Below the pieces are notes generated by a model that saw nothing but the letters and a program-made list of their open reading frames with translations, was not told where the DNA came from and searched no databases. Source: an uncultured bacterium (lineage in GTDB: Bacteria > Bacteroidota > Ignavibacteria > Kapaibacteriales > UBA2268). From it: a stretch of 21,893 bases of DNA. Of the stretch, positions 8,497-16,070 are shown piece by piece. The position numbers and the translations under genes are program-made. The stretch's first letter is position 1. Each line of letters starts with the position of its first letter. The stretch is from the NCBI GenBank assembly GCA_937875295.1, contig CALLXS010000056.1, forward strand, positions 1 through 21,893. Reading direction: 5' to 3'.

Positions 8497-8504
8497 CAAA
8501 AATA
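8497..8504 (-). promoter_or_regulatory. Probable promoter of the RluA-family gene (-7 element)
   Basis: On the minus strand this reads TATTTTTG followed by CATT. It matches TAnnTTTG and is identical to the word upstream of the epimerase gene. It is 26 nt from the preferred ATG at 8470, a spacing typical of short Bacteroidota leaders. No convincing -33 TTTG is seen. It argues against the longer reading frame that starts at 8560. Confidence 0.5.
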
Positions 8505-8538
8505 ACTAAAACTAAACTATAAATATTAATATAAATTA

Positions 8539-8571
8539 AAAATCTTACTTTGAATATCAAAATAAGATTTT
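8539..8571 (-). terminator. Terminator-like hairpin after the epimerase gene
   Basis: This inverted repeat has arms AAAATCTTA and TAAGATTTT (9 bp, perfect). The pairing continues inward as TTTG/CAAA after one T-G wobble, giving about 14 pairs around an ATATT loop. On the minus strand it begins 36 nt after the epimerase stop codon and is followed by a T-rich run (TTTTTAATTT). Because the arms are symmetric it could act in both directions. Confidence 0.6.
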
Positions 8572-8606
8572 ATTAATATTTATTAACTTGTTTTATTTTT
8601 TACTTT

Positions 8607-9593
8607 CTATAACCATTTCATTTTTTTATACCAATTAGCAGTGATTTCCATTCCTTCTTCTAAACTAATTCTTTGTTCATATCCAAAATCTCGATTAGCT
8701 TTAGCAATTGATGAAATCCAGAATTTTTGAATAAAATCCTTTCCTTTATCATAATTAAATACTGGTGGGTTTTTCATTAATTTTCCAACTAATTCTGTGC
8801 AATATGCAGCCGATAGTACAACAGAGTGAGGAATTTTTATACCAAAATAAAATTTAGCTTTTAGTGCTTTACTCATTGCTGGAAGCACTTCGTCCCAAGT
8901 GTATGGTCTTTTTGAAGATAAGTTATAAGCTTCACCAATTGTTTTTTCCGACTCTGCGGCATCAATTATACCTCTGCATAAATCATAAGAATGCACCAGA
9001 CTTACATATTTTTTATCAAATCCTATCATAGTCCCTAACCCCATTTTTACAGCTTTAAAAATCCCAAAAATATCTTCATCTCTTGGTCCATATACTGCAT
9101 GAGGTCTTACTATTGTTATAGGAATTTTGCTCATATAATTGCATACAATTGATTCAGCTGCTTTTTTGCTCCTACCATAGGCTGTGACTGGATTCAATTC
9201 CATATCCTCAGTAATAGGTTTATCGAGTGATTTAGCTGGTCCTGACACAGTAAGACTACTACAAAATATAAACCTTTTTAAAGTAGGTTGTACTTTATCT
9301 ACAGCTTTTAAGAGATTTTCTGTACCGTTACAATTCGCTTCAATAAATTGATTTTCGTTAGAAGCAGCAGTCCTACCAGCTATATGAAAAATATAATCTA
9401 CGCCATCTACAGCTTTTATTAATTGTTCGGTATTTGAGAGAGATGCTTCTATTAAATCAAGAGGTTTATTTTCAAGCCATCTTAAATTACTTGTTTTTCG
9501 AATAGTACATCGTACATCATAACCTTTTTCTAATAAAAAATCAACCGTTTGGCTGCCGATAAATCCAGTAGCACCTGTTACTAATGCTTTCAT
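8607..9593 (-). CDS. NAD-dependent epimerase/dehydratase (extended SDR)
   Basis: This is a 328-residue extended short-chain dehydrogenase/reductase. GATGFIGS at residues 7-14 is the Rossmann dinucleotide-binding motif. Ser112/Ser113 in FCSSLTVSG and Tyr139-x-x-x-Lys143 in YGRSK form the catalytic set. VRPHAVYGPRD at about 162-172 and the later VHSYDLCRG segment are typical of the sugar-nucleotide epimerase / dihydroflavonol reductase / 3-beta-hydroxysteroid dehydrogenase groups. CTIRKTSNLRWL after the second strand suggests NADP(H) preference by its arginines. The substrate is not determinable. It has its own promoter word and hairpins on both sides, so it is probably monocistronic, and its neighbours give no pathway clue. 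Confidence 0.88.
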   Translation of the reverse strand: MKALVTGATGFIGSQTVDFLLEKGYDVRCTIRKTSNLRWLENKPLDLIEASLSNTEQLIKAVDGVDYIFHIAGRTAASNENQFIEANCNGTENLLKAVDKVQPTLKRFIFCSSLTVSGPAKSLDKPITEDMELNPVTAYGRSKKAAESIVCNYMSKIPITIVRPHAVYGPRDEDIFGIFKAVKMGLGTMIGFDKKYVSLVHSYDLCRGIIDAAESEKTIGEAYNLSSKRPYTWDEVLPAMSKALKAKFYFGIKIPHSVVLSAAYCTELVGKLMKNPPVFNYDKGKDFIQKFWISSIAKANRDFGYEQRISLEEGMEITANWYKKMKWL

Positions 9594-9628
9594 ATTTTAT
9601 ATTGTATTTATTATTATTTATTTAAATG

Positions 9629-9636
9629 CAAAAATA
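9629..9636 (-). promoter_or_regulatory. Probable promoter of the epimerase gene (-7 element)
   Basis: On the minus strand this reads TATTTTTG followed by CATTT, an exact TAnnTTTG match 36 nt upstream of the ATG at 9593. It overlaps the distal arm of the hairpin that follows the DUF2807 gene. No clear -33 TTTG is visible at the normal distance. Confidence 0.5.
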
Positions 9637-9675
9637 AGAAATTATCTCCCAGAATTGAAATTAATTTCTTATTTT
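9631..9675 (-). terminator. Terminator-like hairpin after the DUF2807 gene
   Basis: The arms AAAATAAGAAATTA and TAATTTCTTATTTT form a perfect 14-bp inverted repeat around a 17-nt loop. It begins 23 nt after the DUF2807 stop codon. The distal arm ends in a T run, as expected for an intrinsic terminator, and the same T run is part of the next promoter's -7 word. Confidence 0.6.
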
Positions 9676-9697
9676 ATTTTATTAAGATTTCAACTAA

Positions 9698-10414
9698 TTA
9701 ATATACTCTAATTACTCCTGATCCTGTAATATACTGCTTAACTATGGGTGGTTTACCATATAATTTCACATCTCCACTTCCGGTAATTTTAATCATTGTT
9801 TGCTTTGATGTATTGATACTGCAATCACCTGAACCTTTTATTAAAATATTTGATAAATTAGCATTAAGCAATTGAGCATCAATATCTCCACTTGAAGAAA
9901 TCTCAGCTTCTAAATTTTCAGTTCTACCAGAGATTTTTACATCTCCACTGCCCATTACAGCTAAAGTCAATAAATCGCTTAGTATATTAGCTATTTTAAT
10001 ATCTCCACTTCCATCAACGATTACCGTCATTTTTGGTGAATTTATCCTGCCAGATGTAATAATATCGCCTGAACTTTTCACCTTCAATCCTAATAAATCC
10101 TTAGCAGTAATATATACTGTCATTGATTGCTTTGAAATGAAATTAACATCAGAGGTTGAAATAGTTAAACTTTTATTTTTAACGTAAGTATTTATTATAT
10201 TTATTAAATTATCATCGCCTTCGACTATGACTTCTTCTTTATTTCCAACTTTTACTATTACTTTTGCAGGGCTATCATTTACTATATATTGCACTCCACT
10301 TACATTTCTTTTCTCTTGCTTAATTACTCCTGAACCTTGTATATTCTGCGAAAATAAAAGTGAATTTAAAGGAAAAATTGCTATAATAATTATTTGAAAT
10401 AAAAATCTTTTCAT
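9698..10414 (-). CDS. Secreted DUF2807 (head GIN domain) protein
   Basis: This 238-residue protein has a signal peptide at about 1-22 (MKRFLFQIIIIAIFPLNSLLFSQ) ending in an SPase I-like site. The mature part is a beta-helix-like DUF2807 domain, also called the head GIN or putative auto-transporter adhesin domain. It opens with GSGVIKQEKRNVSGVQYI and ends with ITGSGVIRVY. GSGD or SSGD turns recur at about 115, 134, 152, 176, 194 and 213, one per beta-helix rung. The family is abundant in Bacteroidota and is exported to the periplasm or surface; its function is poorly known. The gene has its own promoter word, bracketed by an inverted repeat, and a strong hairpin downstream. Confidence 0.85.
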   Translation of the reverse strand: MKRFLFQIIIIAIFPLNSLLFSQNIQGSGVIKQEKRNVSGVQYIVNDSPAKVIVKVGNKEEVIVEGDDNLINIINTYVKNKSLTISTSDVNFISKQSMTVYITAKDLLGLKVKSSGDIITSGRINSPKMTVIVDGSGDIKIANILSDLLTLAVMGSGDVKISGRTENLEAEISSSGDIDAQLLNANLSNILIKGSGDCSINTSKQTMIKITGSGDVKLYGKPPIVKQYITGSGVIRVY

Positions 10415-10431
10415 TTAATTTTATATTTGTT

Positions 10432-10468
10432 TAAGTTCTTATTAGATTACAAATTTATTACGAACTTA
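10432..10468. repeat. Inverted repeat bracketing the DUF2807 promoter
   Basis: The arms TAAGTTC (10432-10438) and GAACTTA (10462-10468) form a perfect 7-bp inverted repeat with 23 nt between them. The TAAATTTG promoter word lies in the middle. It could be an operator-like site, or a weak hairpin that ends the upstream OmpA transcript. Seven base pairs in an AT-rich region can arise by chance. Confidence 0.35.
10450..10457 (-). promoter_or_regulatory. Probable promoter of the DUF2807 gene (-7 element)
   Basis: On the minus strand this reads TAAATTTG, a TAnnTTTG match 36 nt upstream of the ATG at 10414. A TTG lies about 25 nt further upstream, which is longer than the usual gap, so the -33 element is doubtful. 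Confidence 0.45.
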
Positions 10469-10489
10469 TAGATTTTTAGTTTCAATTTC

Positions 10490-12547
10490 TTATTTAAATA
10501 AGATTTCTACACGTCTATTTTTGTAGATTTCTTCATCTTTTTGAGTAACTGGTTTAGAAAATCCATAACCTTCAGTGGAGATATTTTTTTTATCAATTCC
10601 ATTTTTAATCAAATAAGTCGCTACAGCATCGGCTCTTTTTTTTGATAAGACCAAATTATATTCTTTAGAGCCTACATTATCGGTATGACCTTGAATAATA
10701 ATTTTGTTAGGGTATTTTTTTAAAAAATCTAATAATCTTTTTAATTCAGGAAAAGATTCATTTTTTAATTCGTATTTATCATAATCGAAAAAAATATTAT
10801 TTACAGTTATTTTCTCTTTGGACTTAAGGATTTCTTCTATTTTATTTAGGACAATATCATTTAATATATTATCATTTTTTATCTTTTTCGACAAATCTAT
10901 ATTATTAGAAGTAGGATAATATCCATTTGCTTGAGCGAAATATCCATATTTTTTTCCATAAGGTAAGACAATTATATATTCACCGGTTTGAGGATTAGTG
11001 CGAGAAAAGCCAATTTCTTTCCCGGTAGCTAAATCTTCCCATTTAATATTTGCAATTATTTTATTTTTATTTATATCAGTTACTTTACCACGAATTGTAA
11101 TCGTTCTTTGAGCTTTAGCAAATTCAGGAAGTGTGACAGTATAAATATCCCAACCTCCATACCCATCTACTCTATTTTGTGCTGAGAAATAAGCAGTGTC
11201 TCCTTGTTGATTTACTACATAACCCCAATCATCTTTTGAAGTATTAATTTCTTTCCCGAGATTAATTGGTTCAGACCATTCAGTCCATGATGAATCATTT
11301 AATCGAACTGATTTAAATACATCTAATTTCCCTAATCCAGGATGACCATCAGAACTAAAATACATGGTTTTTCCATCAGGATGAATAAATGGAGATCTTT
11401 CAGCATAAGGAGTATTTATTGTTGTCCCTAAATTAATTGGTTTTGACCAACCCGAATCGGTTTGCAAGCAAACGTATAAATCCATATTACCCATAGCATT
11501 TCCATGGAAAGGAGAATTATATTTTACATATTCACCCACTCCACCTGGTCTATTGCTTGTAAATAGAATTGCTTTCCCATCAGGAGTAATATTAGCACCT
11601 TCGTCAAAATAATTTGAATTTATAGGTTTCGGCAAATGAGTTATTGTGCTCCAATCTGCTTCATTTCTTTCAGAGATGTATATATCAAATTCTCCGAATG
11701 TGCCACTGAAATCTCCAGACATTATCAAAGTGTTTCCATCTAAACTGACATTATCTATTGTTTCATCATTTTTATTATTTATTTTTTTTCCAATATTTTT
11801 ATATTTTCCCCATTGATTATTTGTATCTCTTTCGCTAAAATAAATATCTGTCTTACCATAATTAGGATGTTTACCACTTGCACTGAAATATAATATTTTA
11901 CCATCGGCTGATGGTGTGGGGTCCCATTCATCTGTTGCTGAATTTATATTATTTCCTAAATTTCTAACATTTAATTTGGATGAAGGAGCTTTAAGTATTG
12001 AGATAATTTTATCGAATCTATCTTGATGCGATGGAAATAATTTATAAAAGTAATCATAGCAATATAAAGCAGAATCCCAATATTGACCATCTAAAAACTT
12101 ATCTGTAATACGTTGCAATGCTACAAAACCATTTTCAGTATCTGGATGAGATTTAATATAATTTATATAAATATAAACCATATCGTCAGCTGGTGTCTGA
12201 ATTAGCATTAATTCTTCTAATGCCTTTATTTCGCGATTAAAATCATTTTCATAATTAGGGAAATACTGTTTATACATAGAATATATTTCATAAGAAACAG
12301 CAGAACGCCCAGCGAAATAGTGCCTTTGAGCCATATTTACAACTACTTTAGCAGCTTCAAGAGAAGGGGCATTATCCTTAATATATTTATCCCATTTCTT
12401 GTAATTTTCCTGATTTAAAGGTTGAGATAGATCAATATCTTGAGCCAAAACAACAAATTGTGAGACAAATAATATTTCAGAAATTAAAATTATAAAAAAT
12501 AATTTAAATCGATTTTCTATGTTAAATCTTATAAAATTCATCATCAA
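10490..12547 (-). CDS. PorE-like outer-membrane protein: TPR, PD40 propeller, regulatory domain, OmpA domain
   Basis: This 685-residue exported protein has a signal peptide to about residue 36 (ends VVLAQD). Residues 45-190 are helical and TPR-like. PD40/WD40-like blades with DG/DGK-(I/T)-x-(Y/F)-F-(S/T)-S turns lie near 205-240, 260-293, 315-360, 385-413 and 438-470. A carboxypeptidase-regulatory-like beta domain spans about 482-567. An OmpA C-terminal domain spans about 578-685, with the peptidoglycan-contact motif GHTDNVGSKEYNLVLSKKRA at 620-639 and NRRVEI at 677-682. This domain order is that of PorE, a type IX secretion component that binds peptidoglycan, but the same order also occurs in many other Bacteroidota proteins. 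PorE is a lipoprotein, whereas no lipobox is visible here. The ATG could also be the second or third Met. It lies 12 nt after the mannosyltransferase gene. Confidence 0.85.
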   Translation of the reverse strand: MMMNFIRFNIENRFKLFFIILISEILFVSQFVVLAQDIDLSQPLNQENYKKWDKYIKDNAPSLEAAKVVVNMAQRHYFAGRSAVSYEIYSMYKQYFPNYENDFNREIKALEELMLIQTPADDMVYIYINYIKSHPDTENGFVALQRITDKFLDGQYWDSALYCYDYFYKLFPSHQDRFDKIISILKAPSSKLNVRNLGNNINSATDEWDPTPSADGKILYFSASGKHPNYGKTDIYFSERDTNNQWGKYKNIGKKINNKNDETIDNVSLDGNTLIMSGDFSGTFGEFDIYISERNEADWSTITHLPKPINSNYFDEGANITPDGKAILFTSNRPGGVGEYVKYNSPFHGNAMGNMDLYVCLQTDSGWSKPINLGTTINTPYAERSPFIHPDGKTMYFSSDGHPGLGKLDVFKSVRLNDSSWTEWSEPINLGKEINTSKDDWGYVVNQQGDTAYFSAQNRVDGYGGWDIYTVTLPEFAKAQRTITIRGKVTDINKNKIIANIKWEDLATGKEIGFSRTNPQTGEYIIVLPYGKKYGYFAQANGYYPTSNNIDLSKKIKNDNILNDIVLNKIEEILKSKEKITVNNIFFDYDKYELKNESFPELKRLLDFLKKYPNKIIIQGHTDNVGSKEYNLVLSKKRADAVATYLIKNGIDKKNISTEGYGFSKPVTQKDEEIYKNRRVEILFK

Positions 12548-12559
12548 TTAGACTAAAAT

Positions 12560-13270
12560 TTATTTTTCATATAATCCGAATTTTAATTTCCAGACCATCC
12601 AAATTGCTTCGGTAATATTCTTCTTGCTCATTTTAGATTTACCACTTCTTCTATCAATAAATATAATAGAAATTTCTTTAATTCTAGCTCCGAGCTTCCA
12701 CATTCTGTAATTCATTTCTACTTGAAAGCTATAACCATTTGATTTTACGGATTTTAAATTAATCTTTTTTAAATATTCTGCTCTAAAACATTTAAAACCA
12801 CCTGTAACATCTTTAATTTTTATACCGGTTATAATTCTAGCATATAAATTAGAACCATAGCTAAGAATTAATCTACGAAGTGGCCAATTAACTACATTCA
12901 CTCCAGAAATATACCGCGAGCCAATTACTAAATCATTATGCTCAATTTCTTCTAAAAATCTTGGAATATTGTCTGGATTATGCGAGAAATCAGCATCCAT
13001 TTCCATTATATAATCAAAATTATTATCTAATGCATATTGGAAACCTTCGCAATAAGCAGTACCAAGCCCCATTTTGCCAGCACGAGTAATTAAATGAATT
13101 CTTGGATTATTAGATTTCATCTCAATTACTTTTTGAGAAGTACCATCCGGAGAATTATCATCGACAACCAAAACATTAATTTGATCATTGACATTTAATA
13201 CAGCATTTATAATATTTTCTATATTTTCAATTTCATTATACGTAGGAATTACTACTATTGATTTTTTCAT
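12560..13270 (-). CDS. Polyprenol-phosphate mannosyltransferase (GT2, DPM1-like)
   Basis: This 236-residue soluble family 2 glycosyltransferase transfers a sugar, usually mannose from GDP-mannose, to polyprenyl phosphate on the inner face of the membrane. VVIPTYNEIENI (6-17), VVDDNSPDGT (35-44), GKMGLGTAYCEGF (65-77) and the metal-binding DAD at 92-94 in MDADFSHNP are the DPM1 signatures. VIGSRYISG and the TGGFKCFR segment follow. No C-terminal membrane domain is present, as in the short DPM1 form. Two neighbours work on polyprenyl-linked sugars (the phosphotransferase at 13320 and the GT39 enzyme at 14788-16514), so it may supply their lipid-linked donor. The exact sugar is inferred. Confidence 0.88.
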   Translation of the reverse strand: MKKSIVVIPTYNEIENIENIINAVLNVNDQINVLVVDDNSPDGTSQKVIEMKSNNPRIHLITRAGKMGLGTAYCEGFQYALDNNFDYIMEMDADFSHNPDNIPRFLEEIEHNDLVIGSRYISGVNVVNWPLRRLILSYGSNLYARIITGIKIKDVTGGFKCFRAEYLKKINLKSVKSNGYSFQVEMNYRMWKLGARIKEISIIFIDRRSGKSKMSKKNITEAIWMVWKLKFGLYEK

Positions 13271-13319
13271 ATTAATTCTATTATTTTTTTGAATGAGTAA
13301 ACTTATTATTTTGAATCAA

Positions 13320-14747
13320 TTATGCTTGTCCGTGTCCTTTTAGCACTACAAATATTGTACGGAATATAATCTCTAAATCAAATTTAATTGACATATTTTC
13401 TATATAATAAAAATCATCTTTTAATCTACTTTTTATCTCTTCGAGACTCTCAATATGAGGTTTATAATTGATTTGCCACCAACCAGTTATACCAGGTCTC
13501 ACTAATAGTCGCCGTTCATAAATAGGTAATATCTTTATATATTTATCTACTATTGAAGGTTGCTCCGGTCTAGGTCCTACCACACTCATATCACCTATTA
13601 ATACATTCCAAAATTGAGGGACTTCGTCTAAATGAGATTTTCGAATAAATCTTCCGAATTTTGTTACTCTTTTATCATCAGGCAAAGTCCAAGCTGAACC
13701 GATTTTTTCTGCATTGGTCACCATTGACCTAAATTTATAAATATCAAATATTTTACCATCTTTTCCAACTCTTTTTTGAGTATAGAAGACTTTTCCCGAA
13801 GAATCAAGTTTTACAAACAACGCTAATAATGCCCAAAATGGAAAGCCAAGCACTAAAATCAACGAGCTCAACACCACATCGAGGATTCTCTTTGTAATTT
13901 CTTCCCACGGCTTAAATAATTCCGTATCTATGCTTATAAATGGTATGCCATATAAAGAATTAGCTCTGGATTGTCCAGTAAATACATCATATAGCGATGG
14001 AGGTATTTTCACTTTTATCTTATTCTTAGCACAAAATGCAGCAATGTTAAATAGTAAATTGTGATTTTTAGATTCGTCGCAAATAATTATCTGCTTTGGT
14101 TTAAACGTATCTACTATTTCTGGAAGAAATTCAACGTGTCCAAGCACAGGGAATTCACCAAGATTTTCATCTTTATTATTTAAATATTGCAATTTATCAA
14201 TATAAATATACCCATAGGGACTTAACCCCCAAGCTGGGGAAGATTTTAATTGATCTAATATTTTAATTCCATTATGTACATCTGCAATTACAATTGTCTT
14301 AAATGCTATTAACCTTTTACTTCTCAAAAAGCGATGCAAGGCACGAGATAATAATCTACCAATGATAACTAAAATTGTAATAATTACAAAATAAAGCAGA
14401 AAGAAACTTCTCGGCATAGACTTGTTATCGATAAATGTAAGAATAAAAATAATAAATGAACCAAGAAATACTGATTTAATAATTTTCCAAATTTCTTCAA
14501 ATGGTCGTACAATATACATATTCTTATATAATCCGGACGCCCAAAATAACGATATAAAATAAATTAATAAAAATACCACTATTGCAAGTAAATCCAATGA
14601 AGTAACCTCAAATGGGAGTCGATTAAAAAAAGTCTCAAACCTATATTTAAAACAAAAAATTACTCCTATAGAAATAAAAAATATATCAAAAAGCAGTTGA
14701 CTGATTTCAGGAGTAAATTTATTAAAATTGCGTTTTTTGTTTTTCAT
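13320..14747 (-). CDS. Polyprenyl-phosphate sugar-1-phosphate transferase (WbaP/EPS type)
   Basis: This 475-residue membrane enzyme starts surface polysaccharide repeat-unit assembly by moving a sugar-1-phosphate from a nucleotide sugar to undecaprenyl phosphate. Four hydrophobic segments (about 16-34, 50-70, 92-106, 115-132) precede a Rossmann-like CoA-binding-type domain (about 148-250). A re-entrant hydrophobic helix (about 286-313) leads into the catalytic domain: VFYTQKRVGKDGKIFDIYKF (320-339), SHLDEVPQF with the catalytic Asp374-Glu375, GDMSVVGPRPE (385-395) and RPGITGWWQI (417-426). This is the full-length layout of the exopolysaccharide polyprenyl glycosylphosphotransferase family. 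It sits 49 nt upstream of the mannosyltransferase gene in the same direction. The sugar specificity is not readable. Confidence 0.92.
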   Translation of the reverse strand: MKNKKRNFNKFTPEISQLLFDIFFISIGVIFCFKYRFETFFNRLPFEVTSLDLLAIVVFLLIYFISLFWASGLYKNMYIVRPFEEIWKIIKSVFLGSFIIFILTFIDNKSMPRSFFLLYFVIITILVIIGRLLSRALHRFLRSKRLIAFKTIVIADVHNGIKILDQLKSSPAWGLSPYGYIYIDKLQYLNNKDENLGEFPVLGHVEFLPEIVDTFKPKQIIICDESKNHNLLFNIAAFCAKNKIKVKIPPSLYDVFTGQSRANSLYGIPFISIDTELFKPWEEITKRILDVVLSSLILVLGFPFWALLALFVKLDSSGKVFYTQKRVGKDGKIFDIYKFRSMVTNAEKIGSAWTLPDDKRVTKFGRFIRKSHLDEVPQFWNVLIGDMSVVGPRPEQPSIVDKYIKILPIYERRLLVRPGITGWWQINYKPHIESLEEIKSRLKDDFYYIENMSIKFDLEIIFRTIFVVLKGHGQA

Positions 14748-14787
14748 TGTTGTGTAAAAATTGAATATTTTGATGTTTTAATGTTTT

Positions 14788-16047
14788 TTATTTATTAAAT
14801 GTATTATTAGTTTTATTTTTTTTGTAAAAACTAAATCCACCATTGCTATAAATCTTTTTTAATTCAATCCCTTTGAAATTTAATGTATCATAATTAATTT
14901 TAGTAATAATATAGACGTCTTTATTCAATTCTGAAGTTAACAAATATTTTTCAAAATCGCCAAATGATAAATTCTTATAAGCAGAGGAATTTTCATACTT
15001 TCTTTCATTATAAAAATATGGTGCATAACTCTTAAAACCAGCTGTAATTACAAATGCGTCTTGGTTTTTAAGTTTTGAATAAAGCTCTATTGGTTTCCCT
15101 TGCAAAGCATATTCGATTTTTGGAGCTAAAAATGGCAACAGTAATACAATAGAAAGCATTACTGATGCTAATACATAAAAATAGGAATTTTCTAAATTTA
15201 AATTTTTATTTTTCTTTGCTCTAAAGAGATATACAAGAAATATAATTGTACCAATGAATAATATTATTCCTGGTAAATAATCTACTAATGAAATATTAAA
15301 ATTATTATCAGAAATAACAGCATAAGTAACTTTATCTTTAATCAAATGAATAAAATTATTTTTATTAGCTAAAATATATGGAAAACCCAACATAAGAATT
15401 GACCATATTAATCCAAAAATAAAAATTAAAATATTTTGATATTTCTTAATGGTTCCATTACCAATGGACTGCTTATAAATACTATTAGCAGCTAAGAATG
15501 TAAGGGGAAAATAACATAGCGAAGAATAGTGTAAAATTTTTGTTTGTACTATCGAGAAAAGTATTAATACAACTAAAAATAAAATAATATTCCATTGCCT
15601 AAAATAAAATCTTTCACTAGTTTCGCTCATATTCTTAAAACGAAATGAATTTAAAGCCAAAATTGAAGATGGAAAACATCCAATTAATAATACTACAAAA
15701 TGGTAATAAAATGGACCACTATGCCCGGCGTCTCCAGTAGAAAGTAATCTAATATGATATTGAATAAAATCATTTAGTACAAACGAATCGCTTGAAATTG
15801 CAATATAAATATACCACAAAGCAATTGGAGCAAATGAAATAAAAGTATATATAATAAATTCTTTAATTGGAATATTTTTTAATTTATTTTTATAAAAATG
15901 ATAAATAATCCAAACTAATGTTGGCAATAAATACCCTACTGGTCCCTTTGTAAGTACAGCTAATGAAACAAGGCAAGCTGCATAAATTACAATTTTAAAT
16001 TCTCCAGAGATAGAATATTTATATAAATAATAAACTCCTACAAACAT
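14788..16047 (-). CDS. GT39/ArnT-like glycosyltransferase, C-terminal part (separate frame)
   Basis: The 419-codon frame from the ATG at 16047 is the larger part of a membrane glycosyltransferase whose N-terminal part is read in another frame at 16071-16514. It holds most of the membrane helices and family segments such as LTKGPVGYLLP (28-38), GDAGHSGPFYYH (105-116) and KILHYSSLCYFPLTFLAA. A C-terminal periplasmic domain follows. Upstream of the ATG this frame continues in family-like sequence (KTALIDPTFNIL before MFVGVYYLYKYS), so the ATG is an internal Met of the original protein rather than its natural start. Joined by a -1 shift, the two parts give about 575 residues, the normal length for the family. 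The enzyme class uses polyprenyl-phosphate sugars to glycosylate lipid A, other lipids or protein on the periplasmic face. Confidence 0.75.
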   Translation of the reverse strand: MFVGVYYLYKYSISGEFKIVIYAACLVSLAVLTKGPVGYLLPTLVWIIYHFYKNKLKNIPIKEFIIYTFISFAPIALWYIYIAISSDSFVLNDFIQYHIRLLSTGDAGHSGPFYYHFVVLLIGCFPSSILALNSFRFKNMSETSERFYFRQWNIILFLVVLILFSIVQTKILHYSSLCYFPLTFLAANSIYKQSIGNGTIKKYQNILIFIFGLIWSILMLGFPYILANKNNFIHLIKDKVTYAVISDNNFNISLVDYLPGIILFIGTIIFLVYLFRAKKNKNLNLENSYFYVLASVMLSIVLLLPFLAPKIEYALQGKPIELYSKLKNQDAFVITAGFKSYAPYFYNERKYENSSAYKNLSFGDFEKYLLTSELNKDVYIITKINYDTLNFKGIELKKIYSNGGFSFYKKNKTNNTFNK

Positions 16048-16070
16048 TAAAATATTAAAAGTAGGGTCTA

